A DNA stretch of 64,000 nt from JAICMB01 sp963838885 (lineage in GTDB: Bacteria; Acidobacteriota; Terriglobia; Bryobacterales; Bryobacteraceae). Both the position numbers and the translations under genes were made by a program. The notes beneath the pieces are model-generated. The model was given only the letters and a program-made list of their open reading frames with translations, ran no database searches and was not told the origin of the DNA. This document shows, piece by piece, positions 1-8,803 of the stretch. Every line of letters starts with the position of its first letter. Positions within the stretch are counted from its first letter, which is position 1. The stretch covers positions 147,819 to 211,818 of the forward strand of contig CAWITB010000004.1 in assembly GCA_963838885.1 (NCBI GenBank), given 5' to 3'.

Positions 1-2
1 TC

Positions 3-596
3 GTCGAACCGGAAAAACCGGCCGAGTTTCCGCTCGTATTGCGAATTCCCGCCTGGGCCGATCGCGCCGCCATCGACGTCAACGGCCAGCCCGTCGCCGA
101 CGTCAAGCCGGGCGCGTTCCATACCATTCGCCGGACCTGGAAAGCCGGCGATCGGGTCGACTTATATTTCCCGATGCGCGTCCGCGCCACGCGCTGGTAT
201 CACTACTCAGTCGCGCTCGAACGCGGGCCGCTGGTCTTCTCTCTCAAAATCGGCGAAGATTGGGAGCGCATCAAGAGCCAAGGGCCGGCCTCCGACTGGA
301 AAGTAGAGCCGAACACGCCCTGGAACTACGGCCTGATCCTCGACACGACGCGTCCCGGTAAATCCATTCAGACGATTGAGCGCCCCGTCGGCGATTTTCC
401 GTTCACGCCCGCCGCCGCCCCCGTCGAACTGCAGGTGAAAGGCCGCAAGCTGACGCACTGGACGCTGGTCGACGGCTCCGCCGGCGCCCTTCCCGGAAGC
501 CCCAACTTCAGTATGCAGCCGGTCGAGACGCTGACCTTGATCCCTTACGGCTGCGCCAAGCTGCGCATCACGGAATTCCCGGTTTTGCTAAGATAA
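3..596 (+). CDS. GH127/DUF1680-like glycoside hydrolase, C-terminal part
   Basis: The reading frame is open at the left edge, so this is the C-terminal ~197 residues of a larger protein. The motifs LVLRIPAWAD near the start, KAGDRVDLYFPM and ALERGPLVFSL match the C-terminal beta-sandwich of the DUF1680/GH127 family, whose characterised members are beta-L-arabinofuranosidases acting on plant glycans. The catalytic (alpha/alpha)6 barrel lies outside the window, so neither activity nor signal peptide can be judged. It ends 8 nt before the FHA-phosphatase gene. Confidence 0.75.
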   Translation, partial: VEPEKPAEFPLVLRIPAWADRAAIDVNGQPVADVKPGAFHTIRRTWKAGDRVDLYFPMRVRATRWYHYSVALERGPLVFSLKIGEDWERIKSQGPASDWKVEPNTPWNYGLILDTTRPGKSIQTIERPVGDFPFTPAAAPVELQVKGRKLTHWTLVDGSAGALPGSPNFSMQPVETLTLIPYGCAKLRITEFPVLLR

Positions 597-604
597 ACCC
601 GCTT

Positions 605-2281
605 ATGTCCGCCGTTGCAGTTCCCACGATGTTGCCCGATCTTCTGATCCTCACCCCCGACGGAAAAACCCGCACGCTTTCGCTCGACCGCGACCGCTTC
701 ACGCTCGGCCGCGCCAATGTGAACGAGCTTTGTTACCCCGATGATGCGGGCCTTTCGCGGCAGCACCTGGCATTCGAGAAAAGCGGCGATTCGTGGATCG
801 TCCACGACCTCGGAAGCAAAAACGGAACCTTCGTGAACGGCACGCGAATTACGGGGCCGCGGACGTTGGGTCCCAACGACCGCGTTACCGCCGGCCATCT
901 GGCCATGGAGTTCGCAAACCGCGCCGCCTCCTTCGATAACACCGTCGTGTTTGTCGAAGGACCGGCGGAGGAGCCAACCACTTCAACCCTCGTCGCCAGT
1001 CTCGGCGACGTCTTGTCAAAAGAAAAGGAACTGGGCGGCGCCGCCCAAATGCGCGCTCTCATCGAAGCCGGCCGCGAGCTTGCCGGGCACATGGAATTGG
1101 GCCGGCTCTTCGATCTGATCCTCAACAAATCCATTGATGCGGTCGGGGCTTCGCGCGGCGTCCTCATGACGCTGGAGGGCGAGAATCTGGTGGTGCGCGC
1201 CGCCCGCGGCGAGGGATTGCGCATTAGCGCCGCCGTCCGCGACCGCGTCCTCAAGAACAAAGAATCCCTGCTCGTGCGCGACGCCCGTCTCGACGCCGCT
1301 CTCGCCGGTCGCATGAGCATCGTCGAGCAGCAGATCCGCAGCATGCTCGCCGTACCGCTGCAGACCGAAGGCCGCGTGATCGGCCTGGTCTATGTCGACT
1401 CGCCCTTCTTCGTCCGAGAATTCAAGGAACAGGATCTGAACCTGCTCACCGTCATGGCGAACATTGCGGCCGTTCGCATCGAGCATGCGCGGCTGGCCGA
1501 AGTCGAGCAGGCCGAGCGGTTGATGTCAAAGGAGCTGCAACAGGCTTACGACATCCAGCGCCGCCTGCTGCCCGAAAAGGCGCCCGAAATAGCCGGTCTC
1601 GATCTGGCCGGCTACAACGCTCCCTGCCGCGGAGTGGGCGGCGACTATTACGATTTCATCTCCTGCGTGGACGGCCGCGTGGCCTTGCTGGTCGGCGATG
1701 TGGCGGGCAAGGGAATGCCGGCGGCGCTGCTGATGTCGAACCTGCAGGCCCGCGCCCAGGTTTTGTTCGACGATCCCACCGATCTGGCGGCCTTGGTCGC
1801 GCGTTTGAATCGCGTGCTCAAGACAAGCTGCCCCGGCAATCGCTTCGTCACGTTTTTTGTCGGCGTCATCCATCCGGCGACGGGCGAAATGACCTATGTG
1901 AACGGCGGCCATAATCCGCCCATGCTGGTGCGCCGCGACGGAAGCGTCGAAATGCTCGAAACCACAGGCCCTATCCTCGGAATTCTTCCCAAAGCGGAGT
2001 TTCAGGAGAAGAGCTGTTGTCTCGCCGAAGGCGACGCGGTTCTTCTGTACAGCGATGGCGCCACCGAGGCCTGCGGTCCGGGCGCGGACGAAGAATTTGG
2101 GGAGACCCGTCTCGCCGCGATCGCCTCCGAGCTGCGCGCCTACCCCGCGCAAACGCTGATCGATGGTATTCAGCAGCGCCTCTACGCCTACATGCAAGGC
2201 GCCCCGCCCGCCGACGATATCACGTTGGTCGTCGCGCGGCGAACGGCAGCGCCGACCACCCCCAGTGAAGACACCCGTTAA
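605..2281 (+). CDS. FHA-GAF-SpoIIE (RsbU-type) serine phosphatase
   Basis: 558 aa. An FHA domain (about residues 12-105; GRANVNE, LSRQHL, GSKNGTFVNGT) would bind phosphothreonine peptides. A GAF domain follows (about 145-300), then a linker helix and a PP2C/SpoIIE domain (about 325-545) with GGDYYDF, VGDVAGKGMPAALLM, NGGHNPPML, YSDGATEA and DDITLVV, so the metal-binding Asp residues are present. Known relatives dephosphorylate anti-sigma-factor antagonists or act in type VI/kinase signalling. No partner anti-sigma or STAS gene is adjacent. The protein has no membrane segment and is predicted cytosolic. Confidence 0.92.
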   Translation: MSAVAVPTMLPDLLILTPDGKTRTLSLDRDRFTLGRANVNELCYPDDAGLSRQHLAFEKSGDSWIVHDLGSKNGTFVNGTRITGPRTLGPNDRVTAGHLAMEFANRAASFDNTVVFVEGPAEEPTTSTLVASLGDVLSKEKELGGAAQMRALIEAGRELAGHMELGRLFDLILNKSIDAVGASRGVLMTLEGENLVVRAARGEGLRISAAVRDRVLKNKESLLVRDARLDAALAGRMSIVEQQIRSMLAVPLQTEGRVIGLVYVDSPFFVREFKEQDLNLLTVMANIAAVRIEHARLAEVEQAERLMSKELQQAYDIQRRLLPEKAPEIAGLDLAGYNAPCRGVGGDYYDFISCVDGRVALLVGDVAGKGMPAALLMSNLQARAQVLFDDPTDLAALVARLNRVLKTSCPGNRFVTFFVGVIHPATGEMTYVNGGHNPPMLVRRDGSVEMLETTGPILGILPKAEFQEKSCCLAEGDAVLLYSDGATEACGPGADEEFGETRLAAIASELRAYPAQTLIDGIQQRLYAYMQGAPPADDITLVVARRTAAPTTPSEDTR

Positions 2282-2651
2282 GCTGTTGTTGCTCTTCTGC
2301 CTCGCCGCAGGGCGGATGTGGGGCTCACGCCGAGGGGAGGCCGAAGGGCAATGATCGCCGCACCTATCATTGGACGGAGTACACAACAGCCACGAAACGC
2401 CCGCCACAGTAGATCCTAAATCGTTGCGGAACATGATCGTGATGAATGCGGCCTATACATACTTTCTGGCCACCGCGCCGGAGGCGTTCTTAACCAGGTT
2501 GCGATCTCCGCAGACGAAGCTGGTCTCGCCTCATCTGCTTTATCGCGGCGGTGAACTCATCGATTACACGGTTGATGGAGAGCGGCGGGCTGTTGAATCC
2601 GCTTGGGATCTCAAAGGACGGCGTAGCGGCCTTTCCATCCTTCCGCAATGA
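2265..2651 (+). pseudogene. Possible relic of a secreted protein
   Basis: A GTG at 2265, overlapping the end of the phosphatase gene by 17 nt, opens a frame starting KTPVKLLLLFCLAAG, which looks like a signal peptide, but it stops at 2352-2354. Protein-like sequence continues in other frames: DRRTYHWTEYTT just downstream, then RNMIVMNAAYTYFLATAPE from about 2430 to a stop at 2651. The shifting frames suggest one decayed secreted-protein gene. I could not assign a family. Confidence 0.35.
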
Positions 2652-3116
2652 ACAGAAGCAACGGCTTGATCGGGCCATTCAGGAGCGCGGCAAGGCGCTT
2701 GGGGTTGGTGAGATTCAGCGGGCGGAGCCGCCGCCGAACAGGGAAGCGGAACGCATCGTCATCGTTTTCGGGCGTGCCCACGGCCGCTTTGTATGGGTGA
2801 GACGGCAAGCGCAATTTAGCCGAGGTCATCCGAAAACGAAACCCCGCACGGTTACGTTAGGAGAATTCAGAATCGGAGTGTTTGTTACATTAATGGCTTT
2901 GGCTCGCAATTCCAATCTCTGCCGCTCCGTGAATACGAAGCCTTTCGATAAGCTGAGATCGGCTGTCGTTAATCCCGGCCCGCGAACGGTTCCGATGCCG
3001 CATGTTCCAAATGCCCAGCGGCGGGGCCGCGCTTCCCCCGCGTCCTGGAGCTGTCCTCGAAGTTATAAATGGTGAGTGGAAATCCGCGCTGAACATGGCA
3101 TGAACCAGGACGCCCC
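2652..3116 (+). other. Intergenic stretch, no supported gene
   Basis: About 465 bases between the secreted-protein relic and the TonB-receptor pseudogene. Open frames exist on both strands (174 aa on plus, 72 aa on minus) but none has a ribosome site or recognisable motif. It is probably more decayed coding DNA. Confidence 0.4.
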
Positions 3117-4103
3117 ATCACGGCGCTCGACAACTACTGGCAGACCGGCGTTTTCGCACAGCACGATTTCCGCGTCACGCCGCGGCTCACGCTCAACCTC
3201 GGTCTCCGTTGGGACCTACAAACCCCGCCCAGTCGAAGGTGCTTCCCACCGCTCCGACGGGTCTGCTCGTGCCCGGCGATCCCAGCGTGGGCCCTGGCAT
3301 CGTCCCGGCCCGCCGGCACAATTTCTCGCCGCGCATTGGACATTCCTGAGATCCTTTCGGGGATGGCAAGACCTCCGTGCGCGCGGGCGGCGGAATTTTC
3401 TACGGTCTCTGGCAACGAGTGGAATTCAACATCCAACTACCAGCCCTTCACCGTCCGCGAGCAATTCAACAGCGTCGCTTCTCTGACCAATCCCTATGAG
3501 GTACTGCCCGGCGGCGTTTCTCCCTTGCCTTACTCCTATAATCCGCCCAATCCACAGTTCATTTATCCCGCGAGCATATGGGTAATGCCCCCGACTTCCC
3601 ATGGCCCCTACGCGTATCAATTCAATGTATCGGCGCAACGGCAACTAACAAAAAAATTTCGCCGTGACGCCGACCGATCGAGCCGGGCGTCCTCAGCTGA
3701 TCTATTCCGTCGAGCCGGTCATGAACGCCGAGTACAACGGCCTGCAGATCACCGCCGAAAAGCGCATGGGCCATCACTTCGGGTTGAAGAGCTTCTATAC
3801 ATACAGCAAGACCATCGACGATGCGCAATCTGCAGAACAACATCACCAACGGCGGCGCCGAGAATTATCGTAACCTCTCGCTCGAACGGGGCCGGGCGGA
3901 TTACGACACGCCGATTAACACAAGGGCGCGAACCGATTCTATCGCAACGTAATAAATGGCTGGATGCTTTCGGCTATCGTTACGCTCGACAGCGGTCTCC
4001 CACGAACTTGACCGGCGATCCCTTCCTCGACCGGATCGCGCGACGTCGATTTCGGATTGTTCCGGGAGTTTCGTCCTTGGGAGCGGATGCGCTTTTTGGA
4101 TAG
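3117..4103 (+). pseudogene. TonB-dependent receptor (carboxypeptidase-like/Oar type), decayed
   Basis: Pieces of a large outer-membrane TonB receptor lie in order across three frames. LDNYWQTGVFAQHDFRVTPR is at the left, then GPGIVPARRHNFSPRIG, GDGKTSVRAGGGIFYG, NAEYNGLQITAEKRMGHHFG and YTYSKTIDDAQ. These are hallmarks of the ~1000-residue receptors expanded in Acidobacteriota. An expected WDPFGDG reads stop-DPFGDG near 3350, which fits a TGG to TGA change, and several indels and deletions follow. The plug and N-terminal regulatory-like domain are absent, so this is a dead gene rather than a sequencing slip. Confidence 0.85.
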
Positions 4104-4196
4104 ATTCGAAGCGGCAATGCCATGCGCCAGGTGCAGCTCGGATGACGGGTGTGGTTTTGATCGATGCGGCGGCGTGATCTTAGACGGGTTCCAACT

Positions 4197-5141
4197 TTAG
4201 AGACTCACCCCAACCTCGTCCCCCGTTACGACGCCGTACAAGGATACGAACAGAATGTACTGCACCGGCCAGAACAGGATTACGAGCAGCGGCACTCCCG
4301 CGACGGTCACGTTCTCGAACGGCCAGTTTGCATAAGCCCAGAAGTGGCCCCGGGCGTTGACCGTCTCCATCAAGAGACTCGTGATTAGCGAAGCGGCGAG
4401 CACGGCGTAGAGCGGCAAGCGATCGCCGCCGCGCAGGCTTGAAATGAAGGTCATGATGCGGCGCTTGGAGCAGGCCCATTCGAGAATCGTCCAGCATCCG
4501 GCGAAGGCGGCTACCACGCACGGGAATGGCGCGTGCGGGGCGGGCCGACCGAATCGCCCTTGCGGCGTAATAGAGAACACATATCCGCCCGCGCGTTCGT
4601 AGCCGGCAAGAGCCGAGCAAATGCCGCCTAACAGCAAGACTGCTCCCATGATGCCCACCGCGCGCGAAACCCTTTTTGCCCGCACAGGCCGGCTGCGGCG
4701 CCGCAGGCCCATTAGCGAGCGCGCCAAGAAATACGTTTCTACGATCGCCAGCCAATAGGCGCAAAATCCGAGCAGAAACGTCCACCCGTACAGCGCAGCA
4801 TTCCAGTACGGATACGTCCATAATTTCCCAAGCCACTGTCCGATGCCATCCAAAATCAGCCCGCTCACAGCGCCCATCAGGGCAAAGCGCCCGAAGGCGC
4901 CGCAGTCCGCGGTAACCTCCGTCAGCAACGATTTGCCCGCAATCACGTTTGTGGTTACGTCGCACAAAATGATCAGCGTGGTCGTGAACATCGCCCAGAA
5001 GACCGTTACGCTGAAAACATCGAAGGCTCGACGCGGCATGGCATTCGGCAGGTAAGAAATCGCAATGAATACGACCCAGGCGAAAAACAGTACGCCGCGG
5101 CTCTTCCACACCGCCCTATGCCCGAGCGCACGCGAACGCAT
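4197..5141 (-). CDS. Multi-pass integral membrane protein, unknown function
   Basis: 314 aa from the ATG at 5141; a GTG at 5153 would add four residues but lies almost on the AAGGAG that probably serves as ribosome site. About seven to eight hydrophobic segments span the protein, including LFFAWVVFIAISYL near the N-terminus and VAGVPLLVILFWPVQYILFV near the C-terminus. Gly/Trp/Tyr residues between helices recall small cyclase-like membrane families, but no family is assigned. It stands alone, facing away from the TonB relic. Confidence 0.7.
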   Translation of the reverse strand: MRSRALGHRAVWKSRGVLFFAWVVFIAISYLPNAMPRRAFDVFSVTVFWAMFTTTLIILCDVTTNVIAGKSLLTEVTADCGAFGRFALMGAVSGLILDGIGQWLGKLWTYPYWNAALYGWTFLLGFCAYWLAIVETYFLARSLMGLRRRSRPVRAKRVSRAVGIMGAVLLLGGICSALAGYERAGGYVFSITPQGRFGRPAPHAPFPCVVAAFAGCWTILEWACSKRRIMTFISSLRGGDRLPLYAVLAASLITSLLMETVNARGHFWAYANWPFENVTVAGVPLLVILFWPVQYILFVSLYGVVTGDEVGVSL

Positions 5142-5214
5142 TACAGGCCGCACTCCTTGTATTTTGTTCGATGCTTGGACGAAACGAATCGGGCCGCGAG
5201 GTATCTAACGATAA

Positions 5215-5385
5215 ATGTCAATTCCTCCTGGATCCGACCCCTGGCACCGGCGCTATTGGGGCGCTTACAATCGCCCCTATTCAGGATGTGGCTGCCTGTG
5301 GACGATCGTTATCATCCTCTTTATCTGGTGGATTCTGTCGTGGCTTGCGGTGCCGAGTTGGCGCTGGGGCAATTACTATCCTTAA
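5215..5385 (+). CDS. Small single-pass membrane protein (56 aa)
   Basis: An ATG at 5215 opens a 56-residue frame ending at 5385. An aromatic, polar N-terminus (HRRYWGAYNRPYSGCGC) precedes one strongly hydrophobic helix (LWTIVIILFIWWILSWLAV) and a short Trp/Tyr-rich tail. This composition is unlikely in random frame, and the two Cys sit just before the membrane. No strong Shine-Dalgarno sequence is seen. Function unknown. Confidence 0.55.
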   Translation: MSIPPGSDPWHRRYWGAYNRPYSGCGCLWTIVIILFIWWILSWLAVPSWRWGNYYP

Positions 5386-5421
5386 TCCACGCGTTCATTT
5401 TTATCGAAATCCCGCGCCGGG

Positions 5422-5943
5422 TTGCGCCATCATAATAGCGTGTGTAAGCGTATCTTTCTTTTCACCGCGGTGACGCTGGCCCTCGCTTCCGCCGCCTCGA
5501 ACGGCCCAGGCAGGAGTTTCGACGGCAAGTGGGTGCTCGATAAAAAAGCGAATAACACCGCGACCGTGACACCGCCGGAAGGTCTGCAGCAAAGGATCAA
5601 GTTAAGCGGCAACGACATTATGATCGACTCGGTTTTCAAGGAACCTCCGAATGCGATAGCTCCCCTGTTGTATCTCGGCATCATGACCTCGTCGCTGCGG
5701 CTGGCGGCGGACGGAAGCGAAACGGTCAACCAGATCGGACCGTTTATGCAGACCTCTAAAACGACTATTGACGGGAACAAGATGGATACCGAATGGGTCG
5801 CCAAGCACACCAGCGGCGACGTTGTGAACGGTCACTGGACTCGCACAATCGCCCCCGACGGCAAGCACATGACGCTGAACGTCACGGAGAGCTCCACCCA
5901 GGGCCAAAGCGGAACCGCCACGCTTAATTTTGTAAAGAAGTAA
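5422..5943 (+). CDS. Secreted lipocalin-like protein, unknown function
   Basis: 173 aa from the ATG at 5422; the GTG at 5440 gives a more typical signal peptide (CKRIFLFTAVTLALASAAS). The mature part holds beta-rich segments such as SFDGKWVLDKKAN, IKLSGNDIMIDSVF, DGSETVNQIGPF and GHWTRTIAPDGKHMTLNV. That pattern is typical of small exported beta-barrel proteins widespread in Acidobacteriota. No catalytic motif is seen. Confidence 0.7.
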   Translation: MRHHNSVCKRIFLFTAVTLALASAASNGPGRSFDGKWVLDKKANNTATVTPPEGLQQRIKLSGNDIMIDSVFKEPPNAIAPLLYLGIMTSSLRLAADGSETVNQIGPFMQTSKTTIDGNKMDTEWVAKHTSGDVVNGHWTRTIAPDGKHMTLNVTESSTQGQSGTATLNFVKK

Positions 5944-5947
5944 GCCG

Positions 5948-6277
5948 CTAATTAGAAGGCCGGAAGTGCAGGTCGACCGAGTACGCCGGAAGATCGACGC
6001 GCACAACATAGAGCGCTTCAATCCTCAAAGAATTTCGCGCGCGCGAGACGCGGACGTCTCCCAGGCGCATCGGAAGACCCAGCGATGCTGCGCGGTCGAC
6101 AACCAGCGCTTTTATTAAGTCGTCGGAATCATGCGAGCGGGCCGCCTCTCGCGATTCCCCTTGCAAGTAGCGCCGGAATTCCCAATTGGCATAATACGGC
6201 GGAATGAGCAAAGCGGCCAACAGCGCCAGCGCCAGCAACAGGACCGCTCCGGCCACAATCCGTCCAGCCTTCGCCAA
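5948..6277 (-). CDS. Small membrane-anchored protein, unknown function
   Basis: 109 aa from a TTG at 6277, preceded by GGGAAATAGGGGAA, five bases after the stop of the upstream gene at 6283. One N-terminal transmembrane helix (AGAVLLLALALLAALLIPPYYA) is followed by a soluble domain with YLQGESREA and VRVDLPAYSVDLHF. The frame stays open further upstream, but that part is a shadow of the neighbouring gene. It is probably translated together with the 147-residue gene before it. Confidence 0.55.
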   Translation of the reverse strand: MAKAGRIVAGAVLLLALALLAALLIPPYYANWEFRRYLQGESREAARSHDSDDLIKALVVDRAASLGLPMRLGDVRVSRARNSLRIEALYVVRVDLPAYSVDLHFRPSN

Positions 6278-6282
6278 TTCCC

Positions 6283-6726
6283 CTATTTCCCGCTCTTCTC
6301 GTACGACTCCAGCTCCTTCCAGATGTCCGCGTCGTGCGGCTCCCAGGCTGGAGTTTTCGAACCTGTCAGATCGACCTGCGGAACGCGTAACGTGCCGTGC
6401 CCGTAGATGCAGATGTATTCGGTGCGCGGCTGTCCAAACAGCATCATGTTCGACCAGGAGCCTGCCGCAACCGGCATTCGCAGCCGCCGCAGGCAGGTCC
6501 GGCAGCGCGTCCGCTGGTCCCAGATTATTAGCTGCAACGCGCCTGCGCACAGCAGGAAGAACAACATTCTCACCGTGGTGTAGCCGAGATCGTGCGTAAA
6601 TGGCTCCGGGTGACTATACAAAAATGTGGCTGGATGCCAGAACCAAAACTGAATGCCGTCGTCGACGACCATGAGCGCGGCCGTGGCGGCGAGCAGCTTC
6701 ACGATGAACCAGCCCCAGTACCTCAT
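6283..6726 (-). CDS. Membrane protein with Cys-pair motif, unknown function
   Basis: 147 aa starting at MRYWGWFIVKLL (6726); the longer frame to 6861 overlaps the proline dehydrogenase gene and lacks protein character. Two hydrophobic segments (residues about 5-25 and 50-70) precede CRTCLRRLRMPV, a half zinc-ribbon-like Cys pair, and a polar tail. It follows proline dehydrogenase by 56 nt on the same strand and precedes the small anchored protein. Confidence 0.6.
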   Translation of the reverse strand: MRYWGWFIVKLLAATAALMVVDDGIQFWFWHPATFLYSHPEPFTHDLGYTTVRMLFFLLCAGALQLIIWDQRTRCRTCLRRLRMPVAAGSWSNMMLFGQPRTEYICIYGHGTLRVPQVDLTGSKTPAWEPHDADIWKELESYEKSGK

Positions 6727-6782
6727 AACGTGTTGGACTCCCTTCGCAGCCCGGCGGTTCCGCCAAGGCGCTTCGTCTCCCT

Positions 6783-7691
6783 TCAACGCCAAATATTGCG
6801 AGCCAGAAACATCACGTTCGCGGGCCTCTCCGCGAGCCGGCGCATGAAATACGGGTACCACGCATCTCCGTACGGAACGTACAACCGCAACCGGTATCCC
6901 TGTTCCACTATACGCCGCTGCAAGTCTCGCCTGATTCCATAGAGCATTTGGAACTCGAAATCCTGCGCCGTCATGCCTCGTTCGCGCACTGTCCGTAGAG
7001 CTTCCGCGACGATCTTTTCGTCATGCGTTGCTAACGCCGGACAAGCGCCTCGCGCAAGCATGGTATGCATTAATCGGACGTAATTGCGATCGACTTCATC
7101 TTTTTTTTGAAAAGCCACGCCCGCGCGTTCTTTGTAAGCGCCCTTGCATAGCCGTATGGGAATGCGCTCCCCGCAGAGGAGCTCCATATCGTCCCCGCTG
7201 CGGTGCAGATACGCCTGAATCACCGCCCGCACACTCCCGTGCGCCTGCTGCATCGCGTGGACAATTTCGAGCGTGCGCTCCACGTATTCGCTGCCTTCCA
7301 TATCGATCTCGACCGCCGTGCCGAACTCGCGCGCCTTCGCGACCAGCGGGTCCACGTTCTGTTTGCATACTTCTTTTGAGATCGCCAGACCACACTGCGT
7401 CAGCTTGATCGATACGGTCGCGCCCGCGCCCAGGCGCGCAACGCGATCCAGAATCGCCAGGTACGCCTCGCGGGTTCGCGCCGCCTCCTCGAGCGATCGC
7501 ACGTTTTCACCCAGGTAATCGACGGTAGCGAGAATTCCCTCGCGCTTCAGGCGCTCGATTACCGCGATCTCCTGCTCAATCGAAGCGCCTGCGACGAACC
7601 GCGACGTCAACCGCTCCGCGGCTGGGGAAGTCTCCATCCAGTGCCGCATGGCCGCGTTCCCGGACAATCCCAGCAGTATCGCGCGCAGCAC
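6783..7691 (-). CDS. Proline dehydrogenase
   Basis: 302 aa, GTG start. This is the stand-alone PRODH type, which oxidises proline to pyrroline-5-carboxylate using FAD and passes electrons to quinone. The TIM-barrel signatures are visible: SIKLTQCGLAI, AVEIDMEGSEYVERT, VIQAYLHRSGDD, IRLCKGAYKE, and the C-terminal RRLAERPANVMFLARNIW. The length is usual for monofunctional PRODH. No P5C dehydrogenase lies nearby. It follows fabH with a 27-nt gap, suggesting cotranscription without an obvious pathway link. Confidence 0.93.
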   Translation of the reverse strand: MLRAILLGLSGNAAMRHWMETSPAAERLTSRFVAGASIEQEIAVIERLKREGILATVDYLGENVRSLEEAARTREAYLAILDRVARLGAGATVSIKLTQCGLAISKEVCKQNVDPLVAKAREFGTAVEIDMEGSEYVERTLEIVHAMQQAHGSVRAVIQAYLHRSGDDMELLCGERIPIRLCKGAYKERAGVAFQKKDEVDRNYVRLMHTMLARGACPALATHDEKIVAEALRTVRERGMTAQDFEFQMLYGIRRDLQRRIVEQGYRLRLYVPYGDAWYPYFMRRLAERPANVMFLARNIWR

Positions 7692-7718
7692 ACTTCCAGC
7701 ATACCGGCGCCCTCGCTC

Positions 7719-8720
7719 TTACATCTCCCAGCGCCACAAATTCGCGCCCGCGGTATATCCCGCCCCGACCGCCGCGAACAGAACAAGGTCGCCCTTTTTC
7801 AATTTCCCGCACTCGATAGCATCGCGCGTCGCCAGCGGAATCGTCGCCGCCGTCGTGTTGCCATAGCGATCGATGTTGATCAGCACCCGGTCGCAAGAGA
7901 TGCCCAACCGCTCGGCGGCGGCCGTGATGATGCGGCGGTTCGCCTGGTGGGGGATCATCAGAGCCACGTCGTCCACGCTCAGGCCGTTTTGATCGAGAAG
8001 ATTGCGGCACATCTCGTACATCTTCCGCACGGCGTACTTAAACACCTGCTGTCCATCTTGCTTCACGAAATGAAGCCGCCGGCGGACCGTTTCCTCGGTT
8101 GCCGGGATGCGGCTCCCCCCGGCCGGTTGTTTCAGGTAATCGCCGCCCGACCCGTCGATTTCATTCAGGAACCCGACGAATCCCCGCTCCCCGTCCTCCG
8201 CCGGCTCGATCAGCATCGCCCCCGCGCCATCCCCGAAAAGGACACAGGTCGAGCGGTCCGTGTAATCGATAATCCGCGACATCGTGTCCGCTCCGATCAG
8301 CAGCACCTTACGGTGCGAGCCGGCCGAAACCAGGTGCGCCGCCGTTGTAAGGCCGTAGATAAATCCGGAACAGGCCGCGACCAGATCGAAACCCCACGCG
8401 CGCTTGGCCCCTAGACGGTTCTGCACCAGGCAGGCCGTTGAAGGAAACAGCATATCCGGCGTGACGGTGCAAACGATAATGGCATCGAGCTCCTCCGCCT
8501 CGATTCCGCGCCGCTCAAGCGCCGCGCGCGCCGCTTCCACCGCCATGTCCGAGGTCGCCATGCCCGGCGCCGCAATGCGCCGCTCGGCGATGCCGGTCCG
8601 CTCCAGAATCCACTGGTTGTTGGTATCGACCATCTTCTCGAGATCGAAATTCGTCAGCACGCCCGGCGGACTGTAGCATCCCAGGGAGCTTATCTTAGCT
8701 CTGAACGGGGCTTTGAACAA
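7719..8720 (-). CDS. fabH: Beta-ketoacyl-ACP synthase III (KAS III)
   Basis: 333 aa from a TTG at 8720 with GGAGG five bases upstream. The protein condenses acyl-CoA with malonyl-ACP to start fatty-acid synthesis. The catalytic Cys-His-Asn triad is clear: Cys in VAACSGFIYGL, His in MIPHQANRRII and Asn in DRYGNTTAATIPLA. FGDGAGAML and the C-terminal AAVGAGYTAGANLW are also family marks, although the usual GGG glycine run before YTAG reads GAG here. Its lone position away from other fab genes leaves a specialised starter-unit role possible. Confidence 0.95.
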   Translation of the reverse strand: MFKAPFRAKISSLGCYSPPGVLTNFDLEKMVDTNNQWILERTGIAERRIAAPGMATSDMAVEAARAALERRGIEAEELDAIIVCTVTPDMLFPSTACLVQNRLGAKRAWGFDLVAACSGFIYGLTTAAHLVSAGSHRKVLLIGADTMSRIIDYTDRSTCVLFGDGAGAMLIEPAEDGERGFVGFLNEIDGSGGDYLKQPAGGSRIPATEETVRRRLHFVKQDGQQVFKYAVRKMYEMCRNLLDQNGLSVDDVALMIPHQANRRIITAAAERLGISCDRVLINIDRYGNTTAATIPLATRDAIECGKLKKGDLVLFAAVGAGYTAGANLWRWEM

Positions 8721-8803
8721 GAATCCTCCACCAGATCAGAATACAAGAGTCGCCCGCGGCCTATCGCTTTCATGCAGCGTCTCCGCGTCCATACAATAAA
8801 TAT

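Noticed and set aside
4180..5109. A 309-aa minus-strand frame in another register over the membrane-protein gene.
   Set aside because: It is Arg/His-rich and motif-free, while the chosen frame has clean hydrophobic helices.
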